From Nitrospirillum iridis (lineage in GTDB: Bacteria > Pseudomonadota > Alphaproteobacteria > Azospirillales > Azospirillaceae), in NCBI RefSeq assembly GCF_014205765.1, contig NZ_JACIIZ010000009.1:171081-235080 (forward strand): 64,000 nt of DNA, read 5' to 3'. Of the stretch, positions 1 to 9,237 are shown one piece after another. Both the position numbers and the translations under genes were made by a program. The notes below the pieces were generated by a model, which saw nothing but the letters and a program-made list of their open reading frames with translations, was not told the origin of the DNA and made no database searches. The number at the start of each line of letters is the position of its first letter. The stretch's first letter is position 1.

Positions 1-1
1 T

Positions 2-637
2 AGCGAAACGACCGCCGTCCTGGGCGGCACCCTGACCGTCGGTGGGGCCGGAACCAACGCCGGCAGCTACACCCTGACCCCGGGCGGCCTCACCGCCACC
101 AACTACGACATCAGCTACGCCACCGGCACGCTGACCGTGAACAGGGCCGCCCTGACCGTCGCCGCCAACGATGTCACCGTCGCCTTCGGTGGTACGCCAG
201 TCTACACCGCCAATTACACCGGCTTCGTGAATGGGGAGACCGCCGCCGTCCTGGGCGGGACCCTGAGCTTCACCGGCGGCGGCACAGCCGCCGGAACCTA
301 TCGTGTCACGCCCGGCGGCCTGACCTCCCCGAACTACGTCATCACCTATATCGCCGGGACGCTAACGGTTCAGGCCGATCCCACGCCCACCGTCCTGCCG
401 GAGGTGCCGTCCTCCACCCATTTCGTCGACCCGCCCTCAGGCAAGGTGCCCTTCGCCCCCACCCAGCCGCTTGTGGGCTCGGATGTCTCGCAAGGCGTCT
501 ATCGCGTCATCTACCTGGCGCCAGCCGCGTCGATCCCGTCCCCGGGCACCGTGATCACCAACACCTCGACCTTCTCCGCCGCCGGCCAGGACGGCACGAC
601 GGAAACGGAGTTCGAAATCGCCAAGCGTTGGCGCTGA
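2..637 (+). CDS. C-terminal part of a large MBG-repeat exoprotein (TpsA-like), 5' end outside window
   Basis: An open frame enters from the left edge and stops at 635-637. It holds two and a bit MBG-type repeats of about 75-80 residues, each with a Y-T-x-x-Y/N-Y pattern, a G-G-T-L strand and a closing G-T-L-T-V. A roughly 90-residue proline- and serine-rich tail follows. Such repeats are typical of the stalk of filamentous haemagglutinin-like exoproteins exported by two-partner secretion. The next gene encodes the matching TpsB-type outer-membrane transporter and begins about 57 bases later, which supports this. The signal peptide and TPS domain must lie upstream of the window, so the cargo function cannot be read here. 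Confidence 0.8.
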   Translation, partial: SETTAVLGGTLTVGGAGTNAGSYTLTPGGLTATNYDISYATGTLTVNRAALTVAANDVTVAFGGTPVYTANYTGFVNGETAAVLGGTLSFTGGGTAAGTYRVTPGGLTSPNYVITYIAGTLTVQADPTPTVLPEVPSSTHFVDPPSGKVPFAPTQPLVGSDVSQGVYRVIYLAPAASIPSPGTVITNTSTFSAAGQDGTTETEFEIAKRWR

Positions 638-693
638 CCGCCGCCATGCCCCTCCTTTTCCGCCCCGCCATCGCCTTCATGTCCAGGAAATCC

Positions 694-2490
694 ATGTCCG
701 ACCCCAAGGCACGCGTTCACCCGGCCGGCGCTTCCAGGGCGCCTTTCCTCGCCGCCCTGTTGGGCGGCCTGTCGTTAACCGCGCAGCCGGCCCAGGCGCA
801 GAGCTATGACCGCATCGCGCCCAAGGAATTGCCGGCCAAGCCCCCCGCCGACCAGGCACCGGCACCGCCCGTACCGCCCGCGCCAGCCGCCAATTCGGAC
901 AAGGTGATCCTGCCCGCGCTGAAGGGCCTGGCCTTCGTGCCCGACCCGGCGGCGGTCCGCCCCCAGGGCAGCGCCGTCACCGGCGTTGACACGGGCGGCA
1001 TCGATCTGCTGTCACGACCCGCTTTCCGCCCCATCGCGGAAAGCTATCTGGGCAAACCCCTGCGGCTGGCCGACCTGAACGACCTGGCGCGCCGCATCGT
1101 CGCCTTCTACCGCGAGAACGACCACCCGCTGGTCGACGTGCTGGTGCCGGAACAGGACATCGACAATGGCACCGTCCAGGTGGTGGTGCGCGAATTCACC
1201 GTGGGCAAGGTGGTGGCCCAGGGCAATGAGTGGTTCGACAGCGACCTGCTGACCCGCCATGTGAGCGCCAGCCCCGGCGACCGTGTGAGGGGCAGTCAAC
1301 TATTGAACGAGGTCAACAGCCTGAATGAAAACCCCTTCCGCCAAGTGGATCTGGTCTACCGCCCGGGGGTGGCGCCGGGCACCACCGACCTGGTGCTGTC
1401 CACCCGTGACCGCTTTCCCGTGCGGATCTATGCCGGATATGACAACAGCGGCGCGCCCAGCACCGGCCGCGACCGCTGGAACCTGGGCTTCAACTGGGGC
1501 AACGCCTTTTGGCAAGACCACCAGCTGTCCTACCAGCTGACCACCAGCGACGATTTCTGGCACGACCGACCGGGGGACCGCGGCGCCTCCTTCATCGGGC
1601 ACGCGGTCAGCTGGTTGGCCCCCCTGCCCTGGCAGGACCGCCTGATGATCTTCGGCAGCTATGAAGAGAGCGTGCCCCGGGTGGGCGGCGATTTCGGCCT
1701 GGTGGGCAAGAGCGGGCAGGCCAGCCTCCGGTACCAGATGCCCCTCGCGCGCACGTCCAGCTTCGCCCACCAGCTGGAATTCGGCTACGATTTCAAGACC
1801 ACCAACAACAATCTGGCCTTCGGTGGCGTACAGATCTCGCGGACCGCTACGGAGATCAGCCAGTTCTCGGCCAAGTACGACGCCACGCTGGCGGACAGAT
1901 GGGGCAGCATGGGCTGGGGCGCGACACTGGTCTGGAGCCCCGGGGGACTGACCGGTGACAACACCGACGCCGCCTTCCAGCCGGGCGACAGCCAATCCGG
2001 CCGCCTGGGAGCCAAGGCCAACTACCTCTATGTCCGCAGCGAACTGAACGGCCTGGTGAAGCTGCCGGCCGACGCCGCCTGGGCCACCAGGGTGGTGGGT
2101 CAGCTCAGCAACCGGCCATTGCTGGATACGGAACAGCTGGGCGCCGGCGGCGCCGACATCCTGCGGGGCTATGACGAGCGCGCGGTCAACGGCGATCAGG
2201 GCGTGCTGATCAGCACGGAACTGCGCAGCCCCGCCTTCAAACTGGTCGAGAGCGGACCCGGCGACGCCCTGCAGTTGCTGGCCTTCCTGGACTACGGCAG
2301 CCTGTGGAACCGCAACATCCCCGCCGGCGAAAGCGAGAACGTCAACCTGGCCAGCACGGGCGTGGGCCTGGGCTACACCTACGGCACCTACCTGACCGTG
2401 AAGGTCGCCTACGGCTGGCAGCTGCGCAAGCTGCCGGGTGCGGCGGAAAAGGGCGAGCTGAGCCACGTCTCGGTGACCCTGAGTTACTAG
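694..2490 (+). CDS. ShlB/FhaC/HecB-type two-partner secretion transporter (TpsB)
   Basis: This is an outer-membrane transporter that threads the upstream exoprotein across the outer membrane. The frame is open from 628, but the ATG at 694 has an AGGAAA in front of it and starts a good signal peptide ending in Ala-Gln-Ala about 35 residues in. A proline/alanine-rich linker follows, then a POTRA region (about residues 95-240) and a 16-strand-type barrel of about 370 residues. The barrel contains an LRGYDER motif, the conserved VRGY-type motif of the L6 loop, and ends in an aromatic Tyr as outer-membrane proteins do. The length of 598 residues is normal for the family. It sits directly downstream of the MBG-repeat exoprotein, so the two form a TpsA-TpsB operon. 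Confidence 0.9.
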   Translation: MSDPKARVHPAGASRAPFLAALLGGLSLTAQPAQAQSYDRIAPKELPAKPPADQAPAPPVPPAPAANSDKVILPALKGLAFVPDPAAVRPQGSAVTGVDTGGIDLLSRPAFRPIAESYLGKPLRLADLNDLARRIVAFYRENDHPLVDVLVPEQDIDNGTVQVVVREFTVGKVVAQGNEWFDSDLLTRHVSASPGDRVRGSQLLNEVNSLNENPFRQVDLVYRPGVAPGTTDLVLSTRDRFPVRIYAGYDNSGAPSTGRDRWNLGFNWGNAFWQDHQLSYQLTTSDDFWHDRPGDRGASFIGHAVSWLAPLPWQDRLMIFGSYEESVPRVGGDFGLVGKSGQASLRYQMPLARTSSFAHQLEFGYDFKTTNNNLAFGGVQISRTATEISQFSAKYDATLADRWGSMGWGATLVWSPGGLTGDNTDAAFQPGDSQSGRLGAKANYLYVRSELNGLVKLPADAAWATRVVGQLSNRPLLDTEQLGAGGADILRGYDERAVNGDQGVLISTELRSPAFKLVESGPGDALQLLAFLDYGSLWNRNIPAGESENVNLASTGVGLGYTYGTYLTVKVAYGWQLRKLPGAAEKGELSHVSVTLSY

Positions 2491-2501
2491 GGGGTATCAT
2501 C

Positions 2502-2525
2502 GGCTCAGGTGGTATCCCCTGAGCC
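2502..2525. terminator. Hairpin between convergent tpsB and lysR
   Basis: An 8-bp perfect inverted repeat (GGCTCAGG / CCTGAGCC) with an 8-base loop lies between the stop of tpsB and the stop of the convergent LysR gene. There is no clear T-run on either side, so it may be a weak or bidirectional terminator. Confidence 0.4.
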
Positions 2526-2559
2526 ATGAGAGCCGGGCGGTGGTGGCGCGATACCGTCC

Positions 2560-3435
2560 TCAGCCCTCGGCCGCGACAAGGCCCAGGATCCAGTCCTGAA
2601 ACGCCACGATGCCCGGGGTGGCCGGCCGGGACATCAACCGGGTTAGCCAGTAGGACCCGACCGTGACGCACAGGGCGAACGGCTGGACGAGGCGACCCTC
2701 GTCCAGCTCGCGCCGGAACAGGGCGGGCGGGGCCAGCGCCACGCCCTCCCCGTGGATCGCCGCCTGGACCATCACGGCGGAGGCGTCGAACAGGGGGCCC
2801 CGCGCCGTGACCTCCGGCACGCCGGCGGCCGTCAGCCACGCCGGCCAATCCTGGGCGCGGTAGGACCGCAGCAGGGGAATCCGCGCCAGATCGTGCGGCG
2901 CCGACAGGGTGGCGGCGATGGCCGGTGAGCAAAGCGGCGTCATCGGCGCGTCCATCAGGTGCCGGGCCTCGACACCGTGCCAGGCACCGTCACCGAAGCG
3001 GATGGCCAGGTCCAGGCTTTCGGTCCACAGATCCACCTTGTTGTTGTTGGTCATGATCCGCAGGTCGACGCGCGGATGCCGCGTCCGGAAATCCGCCAGG
3101 CGCGCGAACAGGAAGCCGACGGCGAAGGTCCCAACGACCCCCAGGTTCACGGTCTCCATGGGCCCCGTGGCGCTGACGGCCGTCAGCATGCGGTCCATCG
3201 TGGCGAAGGCGGAGACGATGGTGGGGGCCAGCGCCTGACCCTCATCGGTGAGGATCAGGCCCTTCGTGCTGCGCCGGAACAGGCTGACGCCCAGCTGTTC
3301 CTCCAAGGCCCGCACCTGATGGCTGACCGCCGATTGGGTCACGTGGAGTTCCTCCGCCGCCCGGGTCAGGCTGAGATGGCGGGAGGCTGACTCGAAGGCC
3401 CGCAGGGCGTTCAGCGAAATGGCGCTGAGGGTCAT
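2560..3435 (-). CDS. LysR-family transcriptional regulator, GcvA/AmpR-like
   Basis: A 291-residue DNA-binding regulator. The first 65 residues hold the winged helix-turn-helix (SLNALRAFESASRHLSLTRA, then QSAVSHQVRALEEQLGVSLF), with the R-A-F-E-x-A-x-R-H-L-S signature of the GcvA/AmpR branch. The rest is a periplasmic-binding-like co-inducer domain. The ATG at 3435 is preferred over the longer frame (to 3492) because a CAGGA box precedes it and the family normally starts about eight residues before the helix. It is divergent from the esterase-like gene at 3647, a common arrangement for a LysR regulator and its target. The 211-bp gap would hold the shared operator. The ligand is unknown. Confidence 0.88.
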   Translation of the reverse strand: MTLSAISLNALRAFESASRHLSLTRAAEELHVTQSAVSHQVRALEEQLGVSLFRRSTKGLILTDEGQALAPTIVSAFATMDRMLTAVSATGPMETVNLGVVGTFAVGFLFARLADFRTRHPRVDLRIMTNNNKVDLWTESLDLAIRFGDGAWHGVEARHLMDAPMTPLCSPAIAATLSAPHDLARIPLLRSYRAQDWPAWLTAAGVPEVTARGPLFDASAVMVQAAIHGEGVALAPPALFRRELDEGRLVQPFALCVTVGSYWLTRLMSRPATPGIVAFQDWILGLVAAEG

Positions 3436-3646
3436 GGCCGATCCTGAGAAAAACTTGGGATGCGGCCAAGGTATCGTCGGTTGTGCCGCCAATCAAATCC
3501 AATGATCATAAGGGGCTAGTGGGAGACCTCCACAAATCCCCCCGAGGAAAAATACGATAGTGGCGGCATCCTGCCGCCGCCGTCAGCGCTCTCGCCACCT
3601 GCCTGGCGCCCCGCCCGCCCGCGTCCGTGAACCAGAAGGCCCATCG

Positions 3647-4588
3647 ATGAACCGTCGCATCCCCCTGCTTGTCGCCCTCCTGTCCCTGGTGGCCAGCGCC
3701 CCCGTCCTGGCGCAGACCCCCGTTTGGCAACCCCCGGCCGGCCAGACGCAAACCCCGCTCTGGCCGGGCGCCGCCCCCGACGCGCGGCCCCTCCCCGGGC
3801 CGGAGACGGTGCGCACGAAACCGGATGGCTCGATGACGGTGGTGGAGAATGTTTCGCAGCCCACCATGACCGTCTATCCGGCCAAGGGGCCCAACACCGG
3901 CGCCGCCGTCGTCGTGTTTCCCGGCGGGGGCTTCCAGATTCTGGCCATCGATCTTGAGGGCACGGAGGTGTGCGACTGGCTGACGTCCAAGGGCGTCACC
4001 TGCGTCGTGCTGAAATACCGCGTGCCCAGTATCCCCTATGTCTGGCAATGCGATTGCCGTCCGCACAATCTGGATCTGTCGGTGCCATCGTTGCAGGACG
4101 CGCAGCGCGGCATGCGGCTGGTCCGCGCCCATGCCGCGGAATGGCGCATCGATCCGCACAAGATCGGCGTGCTCGGCTTTTCAGCGGGCGGATTCCTGGT
4201 GGCGGAAATCAGCACGCACTTCAATGATCGCCTCTATGCGCCGGTGGACGCGGCGGACCAGGAAAGCGCCCGGCCGGATTTCGCGGTCGCCATTTATCCC
4301 GGGCATCTGTCCGTGGCCAAAGGCGGCATCGCGCTCAACCCCGTCATCAAGAGCCACATCACCCGCCAGACACCGCCAACCTTCCTTCTGCAAAACGGGG
4401 ACGACCATGTCGACAGGGTCGAGGATTCGCTGAGCTACTACATGGGGCTGAAGCAGGCGGGCGTGCCGGTGGAACTGCACGCCTATGCCCAGGGCGGCCA
4501 CGCCTTCGGCCTGCGGCCGAGCACGCTGCCGGTATCGCAATGGCCCCGCCTGGTGGAAGCCTGGCTGGGAACGCTGGGGGTGATGTAG
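3647..4588 (+). CDS. Exported alpha/beta-hydrolase (acetyl-xylan esterase / BD-FAE-like)
   Basis: A 313-residue secreted hydrolase. The start at 3647 has AGAAGG seven bases upstream and opens a clear signal peptide ending in Val-Leu-Ala-Gln. The mature part has the oxyanion-loop motif VVVFPGGGF, the nucleophile elbow GFSAGG (Ser near residue 183), an acid region NGDDHVD and a catalytic His in QGGHAFG near the end. This gives the Ser-Asp-His triad of the BD-FAE/esterase-lipase group, which removes acyl groups from plant polysaccharides or small esters. It is divergent from a LysR gene that probably controls it. The substrate cannot be told from sequence. Confidence 0.8.
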   Translation: MNRRIPLLVALLSLVASAPVLAQTPVWQPPAGQTQTPLWPGAAPDARPLPGPETVRTKPDGSMTVVENVSQPTMTVYPAKGPNTGAAVVVFPGGGFQILAIDLEGTEVCDWLTSKGVTCVVLKYRVPSIPYVWQCDCRPHNLDLSVPSLQDAQRGMRLVRAHAAEWRIDPHKIGVLGFSAGGFLVAEISTHFNDRLYAPVDAADQESARPDFAVAIYPGHLSVAKGGIALNPVIKSHITRQTPPTFLLQNGDDHVDRVEDSLSYYMGLKQAGVPVELHAYAQGGHAFGLRPSTLPVSQWPRLVEAWLGTLGVM

Positions 4589-4737
4589 GGGGTGATGTAG
4601 ACCCTGGATTTCGTCACCCGCCGCCATAAGCTGGGGGCGACCCGCCGGAAAAGCGACCGACCGGTGTCGGCGTGGGCGGGCCGCCTTCGTCGTTCCGATG
4701 CGGGCCGGCCAAGGCCGCTCAATCAAGGAGACGGGCG

Positions 4738-5100
4738 ATGCGCGTGATGGTGTTGGTCAAGGCCACCGACGACAGCGAAAAAGGCATGCTCCCCACGGCG
4801 GACATGCTGGACGCGATGGGACGATTCAACGAGGAGCTGGCCCGGGCGGGCATCCTGCGCCAAGCCGATGGCCTCAAGCCCTCCTCCCAAGGCAAACGCG
4901 TCGCCTTTGACGGTGCCGGCCGGACGGTCATCGACGGGCCCTTCGCCGAAGCCAGCACGCTGGTCGCCGGCTTCTGGCTCTGGGAGGTCAAGGACATGGA
5001 TGAGGCGGTCGCCTGGGTCAGGCGCTGCCCCAACCCCATGCCGGGACCCAGCGAGATCGAAATCCGGCCGCTGTACGAGAGGGCTGACCTGGTGCCGTGA
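4738..5100 (+). CDS. YciI/DGPF-domain protein
   Basis: A 120-residue protein with the YCII/DGPF fold: a short beta-alpha-beta ferredoxin-like domain with the signature D-G-P-F-A-E at about residues 64-69 and a closing E-I-R-P-L. Members are often annotated with sigma factors or as small dehalogenase-like enzymes, but their reaction is generally unknown. The ATG at 4738 has a strong AAGGAG eight bases upstream. It stands alone after the hydrolase with 149 bp between them, so co-transcription is possible but not shown. Confidence 0.8.
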   Translation: MRVMVLVKATDDSEKGMLPTADMLDAMGRFNEELARAGILRQADGLKPSSQGKRVAFDGAGRTVIDGPFAEASTLVAGFWLWEVKDMDEAVAWVRRCPNPMPGPSEIEIRPLYERADLVP

Positions 5101-5492
5101 AATCGCAAAGCCGGGGATCACAGCGGGGCGATGCCAGCGCTTGTGACGATCGTTTTTCTGCCACTTCCAAGCCATTAAAGCAAAATTCTGGCGGTAAAGA
5201 CGCAAATATCTATTTTAATATTGCAAATTATTACAGATTCCGCCTTTTATAGCACTATTACAATCGACTTTTGCGCGTTTATTTTTGAGAACTTGCGTGA
5301 AATTTTGCCATTTAGCTGAGATTTCAACCAAGAGCGGAAATTTATACTTCCAATATCGGTGATTGTGACCTATCATACTGAAATCTGAGCATAGATCGCT
5401 AACATGTTGCTTCTTTGCATGCCGTAATAGCATGTGCTCAGAATCGAAAAAAATTAAACTCCACCTATCTTAGAGAGAAGATTGGGGCTCTC
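5101..5492. other. AT-rich intergenic stretch, no gene seen
   Basis: About 390 bases, markedly richer in A and T than the rest of the window. Short open frames here lack ribosome sites and resemble nothing. It probably carries the promoter of the small secreted protein at 5493. The abrupt base-composition change suggests acquired DNA. Confidence 0.5.
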
Positions 5493-5948
5493 ATGCAAAC
5501 AAAATTAGCTTCTCTGACTCTGGCTGTGTCTTTGCTCAGTTCAGCATCAGCTCTTGCCGGCAGTGGTAATGCCATATTGCCATTATGGAGTGCGAACACA
5601 TCGACGGGGGTCTCCGCAGGCACCAATGTGTACGTCACTAATATCACGAGCCATACGCTCAACATTGGTATGACCTTCTATGCCGGCGACGGCACGGTCA
5701 CCTCGTGCCCAGTAACGGTGTCGAACCTAACCAATAGCAATACCCAAATTGCCGCTGGCGTCACCGCGCAGATCTCCGTGACCTGCTCGACGCTCACCAC
5801 TGGTATCGCCCGTATCCAATGGTCGAACCAGTCTACCGATATCGACAATGTCGGTTTGGTGGCGTTTGGTATCCGCTACATAAATTACACCAGTGCCGGT
5901 GTAAGCAGCCACACCAGTGTTCCCGTGAATGGCTCTAACCCATTTTGA
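5493..5948 (+). CDS. Small secreted protein of unknown function
   Basis: A 151-residue protein with a textbook signal peptide (MQTKLASLTLAVSLLSSASALA, cleavage near residue 22). The mature part of about 130 residues is rich in Thr, Ser, Asn and Val and looks like a beta-sandwich, with two cysteines about 25 residues apart that could form a disulfide. A GGGG precedes the ATG by five bases. Codon use is noticeably more AT-rich than in neighbouring genes, and the gene follows the AT-rich stretch, so recent transfer is plausible. I do not recognise the family. Confidence 0.6.
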   Translation: MQTKLASLTLAVSLLSSASALAGSGNAILPLWSANTSTGVSAGTNVYVTNITSHTLNIGMTFYAGDGTVTSCPVTVSNLTNSNTQIAAGVTAQISVTCSTLTTGIARIQWSNQSTDIDNVGLVAFGIRYINYTSAGVSSHTSVPVNGSNPF

Positions 5949-6547
5949 TATCCCTCCAGGGTCGACCTGGATGCGCTGGAATTGACCAGCGAAATTCCAG
6001 CGTCGGTAAGGCCAGCTTCGGTAAGGGTTGCCATTCCACGCCATGGCCAGGAGGCCGATAGGCATACGGCATCCCATCCTTTGCACCTTTGCGCATCATC
6101 GCGCTGTAGCTGCCACCGCGCCCGGTAAACCACTGGACGCGGTGGCAGGCAAGAAACGACCGTCCAAAGGCCTAAGCCCGAAAGCGGGCGGATATCCTGC
6201 ATGCCGACCCATCCAACCATGACAGTCGCTTGGGCCTGACCGGCCTGCGCGCCGTCGTGTCGGGCATGAGGATCAACTTAAGAGCGGAAGGACCACGCCA
6301 ATGTTCTCGCCGCCCTAGTGACGCTGAGATAGGTGCCGTGGGGCGTTCCCCATTGGGCCAGCCAGGCCGGTTTTCGTCTGCGACCGGTCCGGAATGCCGG
6401 GCGGCCCGTCTAATTTCGTTCCTCGTCACCCTTTAAAGAAAAGGCGGAAAGGACCAACAGCCTTTTCAAGCTCCCGGACCCCGGCTATAAGCAAGTTGAG
6501 AGTGATTTGCATTTGCTAAGGGGCGCGGCGCGCCTGGGGACGGGACA
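5949..6547. other. 599-bp intergenic region, no convincing gene
   Basis: It contains an inverted repeat CTGGAATT/AATTCCAG (5976-5983 and 5993-6000) that could end transcription of the secreted protein, a small CCAGG-GTCGA-CCTGG palindrome (5956-5970), and a Fur-like box near its right end. Short frames on both strands (for example 6172-6429 minus) have no ribosome site and no recognisable similarity. Confidence 0.45.
6498..6516 (+). promoter_or_regulatory. Possible Fur box upstream of PepSY-reductase fusion
   Basis: GAGAGTGATTTGCATTTGC matches the GATAATGATAATCATTATC Fur consensus in part (about 12-13 of 19 by eye). It sits 31 bp before the GTG start of a reductase whose relatives are often iron-regulated. 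The match is moderate. Confidence 0.4.
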
Positions 6548-9070
6548 GTGAGCAGTGTGACCAGAGAGCGGGCCGGCGACGCCGCGCCGGGGCGGAACGT
6601 TGTCGCGGGCCGGAACGCCGGCCGCCTTTCCTGGCGCGGGCCGGCGGGGGGCGTCACCGGCCGCTGGGTGATCTATCAACTCCACTGGCTGCTGGGCATC
6701 ACCCTGGGTTTCGTCCTGGCGCTGATGGGCCTGACCGGCGCCACCATGAGCTTCGAGGATCAGATCATGCGGGCGCTGAGCCCCGGCGTGATCACCGTCG
6801 CGGCCCGCGACGCGCCGGCGCTGTCCCCCGACGCGCTGGTGGCCCGGGTGCGGGAGCAGCGGCCGGACACCCGGATCGAAGCCCTGGTCCTGTCCGCCCA
6901 CAAGGATGAGGCAGCACGGGTGCTGTTCGCCGGCGGCGTGGGCGGCAACCGGGGGGAGCGCGCCTATGTCGACCCCTATGACGGCACGGTGCTGGGCCGT
7001 GCCACGGGGGAGGAGTTCTTCGCCTTCGTCCGCCGGCTGCACCGCTGGCTGGCCCTGCCCGGCAACGGCGACGGGGTGGGCCGGCAGATCACCGGTGCCG
7101 CCGTGCTGGCCCTGCTGTTCTTCTGCGCCTCGGGCCTGTATCTGCGCTGGCCCCGCCGGCCGCTGGACTGGCGCGCCTGGCTGAAACTGGACACCCAGGC
7201 CCAGGGCCGCGCCTTCCTGTGGTCGCTGCACGCGGTCGTCGGCACCTGGGTGCTGCTGGTCTATCTGGTCATCGCATTGACCGGGCTGTGGTGGTCATAC
7301 GATTGGTACCGCGACGGGGTGGTCCAACTGCTGACCGGCCAGCCCCTGCCGGCGCGCGAAGGACCGCCCCGGGGTGGGCGCGAAGGTGGCGGGCGGGAGG
7401 GCGGCAAGGGCGGCGGCGAGGCCGCACCCGTGTCCGTCGATGCCGCCTGGGCCGGCTTCCTGCGTCAGGCCGGCGACCGCTACGCCGTGGCCCTGCTGAG
7501 CCTGCCGGGCAAGCCAGGTGGCCCCACGCGCATCCGCTATCGCCTGGAGGGCGCGCCGGCGGACCAGGCCTATGACGAGATGGCGCTGGACACCGCCAGC
7601 GGTGCCGCGAAATCCGAAAGCCGCTATCAGGACAAGGCGCTGGGCGCCCAGCTGATCGCCAGCGTGCTGGCCGTGCATCGCGGCAGCTATTTCGGCACCG
7701 GCGGGGCGGTGGTGTTCATGGTCGCGGCGGGCGCCATGCCCCTGTTCACCATCACCGGCCTGCTGCTGTACCTGGACCGCCGCCGCAAGAAGAAGGCGGC
7801 GCGCCTGGCGCGGGGCGCCGCTTCCATGGCGCCTGTCGCCGCTGGGTCCGATACCACCCTGACCATCGCCTACGCCAGCCAGACCGGCACGGCGGAGCAG
7901 TTGGCCTGGCGCACGGCGGGCGTGTTGCGGGGCGGCGGCCTGGCGCCGGAGGTGGTACCACTGGCCAAGCTGGACCCGAAGACCCTGCGGGGACGCCTGC
8001 TAGTGGTGGCCAGCACCTATGGCGAGGGCGAACCGCCCGACGACGCCCACGGCTTCGCCAGGAAGCGCATGGCCGCCCCCGCCGATCTGGCTGGCGTGGA
8101 GTATGCCGTGCTGGCCCTGGGCGACCGGCAGTACGAGACCTTCTGCGGCTTCGGCCGGGCGTTGGACCGCTGGCTGGCCGACAGTGGCGCCACCCGCCTG
8201 TTCGACGCCGTGCTGGTGGATGCCAATGCCGAGGGGGGGGATGCCCAAGCCCTGCACCAATGGCAGGAACAGCTGCGCCAGATCGGCGCCATCGCCGCCC
8301 CCGATTGGGCACCGGAGGCCTATAGCCGCTGGCGCCTGGTCGAGCGCCGCCTGCTGAACCCAGGCAGCGCCGGCGGCCCCGCCTATCACCTGTCGCTGGA
8401 ACCGTTGGACCAGCCCCTGCCGGCTTGGGGCCCTGGCGACATCGCCCAGATCCTGCCGGACAACGACGCCACCGCCCACCATCGCGACTATTCCATCGCC
8501 AGTTTGCCGTTGGACGGCCGTTTGGACCTGTTGGTGCGCCAGCAGACGCGGCCCGACGGCAGCCTGGGCCTGGGCTCCGGCTGGCTGACGGCCGGGGCGG
8601 CGCTGGGGGGCGAGGTGCGGGTGCGCCTGCGGCCCAACCCCGGCTTCCACGCCCCCACAGCCCCCGTTCCCATGATCCTGATCGGCGCCGGCACCGGCCT
8701 GGCCGGCCTGCGCAGCCACCTGAAGCACCGCCAGGCCCGGGGCCTGGGTGATGCCTGGCTGCTGTTCGGGGAGCGGAGTGCCGCCACCGACGCCTTCCAT
8801 GCCGGGGAGATCGCCGCCTGGCAGGCCGACGGCACGCTAGCCCGCGTGGACCTGGTCTATTCCCGCGACGGCGGCGGCTATGTCCAGGACCGTCTGGCAG
8901 CACAGGGTGACACCGTGCGGGCCTGGGTGGAGCGCGGCGCCGTGATCTATGTCTGCGGTAGCCTGCATGGCATGGCCCCGGGCGTGGACCGGGCGCTGGA
9001 AGCCATCCTGGGCCGCGAGCGCCTGGACGCGCTGTCGGCCGAGGGGCGCTATCGGCGGGACGTTTACTGA
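6548..9070 (+). CDS. PepSY transmembrane / flavodoxin / CysJ-like NADPH reductase fusion
   Basis: An 840-residue membrane flavoprotein. Residues about 35-420 are a PepSY-TM region with four hydrophobic helices, including the HWLLGITLGFVLALMGLTGA start and GLYLRWPRRP. Residues about 436-575 are a flavodoxin (FMN) domain beginning TIAYASQTGTAEQLA. Residues about 590-705 are the FAD-binding part (RDYSIASLPL), and about 705-840 the NADPH domain (MILIGAGTGLAG). The protein ends in RYRRDVY, as CysJ-type reductases do. It should pass electrons from NADPH through FAD and FMN to an acceptor across the membrane, often ferric siderophore or haem iron in the PepSY family. GTG start with GGGAC upstream. 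The iron role is inferred from family and the Fur-like box. Confidence 0.85.
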   Translation: MSSVTRERAGDAAPGRNVVAGRNAGRLSWRGPAGGVTGRWVIYQLHWLLGITLGFVLALMGLTGATMSFEDQIMRALSPGVITVAARDAPALSPDALVARVREQRPDTRIEALVLSAHKDEAARVLFAGGVGGNRGERAYVDPYDGTVLGRATGEEFFAFVRRLHRWLALPGNGDGVGRQITGAAVLALLFFCASGLYLRWPRRPLDWRAWLKLDTQAQGRAFLWSLHAVVGTWVLLVYLVIALTGLWWSYDWYRDGVVQLLTGQPLPAREGPPRGGREGGGREGGKGGGEAAPVSVDAAWAGFLRQAGDRYAVALLSLPGKPGGPTRIRYRLEGAPADQAYDEMALDTASGAAKSESRYQDKALGAQLIASVLAVHRGSYFGTGGAVVFMVAAGAMPLFTITGLLLYLDRRRKKKAARLARGAASMAPVAAGSDTTLTIAYASQTGTAEQLAWRTAGVLRGGGLAPEVVPLAKLDPKTLRGRLLVVASTYGEGEPPDDAHGFARKRMAAPADLAGVEYAVLALGDRQYETFCGFGRALDRWLADSGATRLFDAVLVDANAEGGDAQALHQWQEQLRQIGAIAAPDWAPEAYSRWRLVERRLLNPGSAGGPAYHLSLEPLDQPLPAWGPGDIAQILPDNDATAHHRDYSIASLPLDGRLDLLVRQQTRPDGSLGLGSGWLTAGAALGGEVRVRLRPNPGFHAPTAPVPMILIGAGTGLAGLRSHLKHRQARGLGDAWLLFGERSAATDAFHAGEIAAWQADGTLARVDLVYSRDGGGYVQDRLAAQGDTVRAWVERGAVIYVCGSLHGMAPGVDRALEAILGRERLDALSAEGRYRRDVY

Positions 9071-9183
9071 GCCATCCACCACCCCACACCAACAGGCGAT
9101 ACATGTTGTCTGTTGGTTAGGCCGCGACCGCGGCCGCCGGAGATTTCTGGGGAACGCAGTGGACTGGAAATCGAGGAAGCCAA

Positions 9184-9237
9184 GCGGCCGGATGGCCGCG
9201 CCCGGCATTTGAGGGGCGCGCGACTTAAGTCGCGCGC
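9184..9237. terminator. Stacked inverted repeats between convergent reductase and lacI genes
   Basis: A GCGGCC-GGAT-GGCCGC hairpin (9184-9199) is followed by a perfect 22-bp palindrome (9216-9237) centred on CTTAAG that overlaps the lacI stop codon. A further GCCGCG-AC-CGCGGC hairpin lies at 9121-9134. The genes converge here, so these are probably terminators in both directions, although T-runs are absent. Confidence 0.45.

Noticed and set aside
1300-2466. Minus-strand frame of 388 codons inside the tpsB gene
   Set aside because: It is a shadow frame. The plus strand encodes a complete transporter with signal peptide and C-terminal aromatic residue.
5215-5433. A 72-codon minus-strand frame in the AT-rich region
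   Set aside because: Translation shows no known domain or signal peptide and no ribosome site was found; probably chance.
6028-6436. Short frames between the secreted protein and the PepSY reductase
   Set aside because: No ribosome sites, no recognisable similarity and no transposase motifs; insertion-sequence remnants could not be shown.
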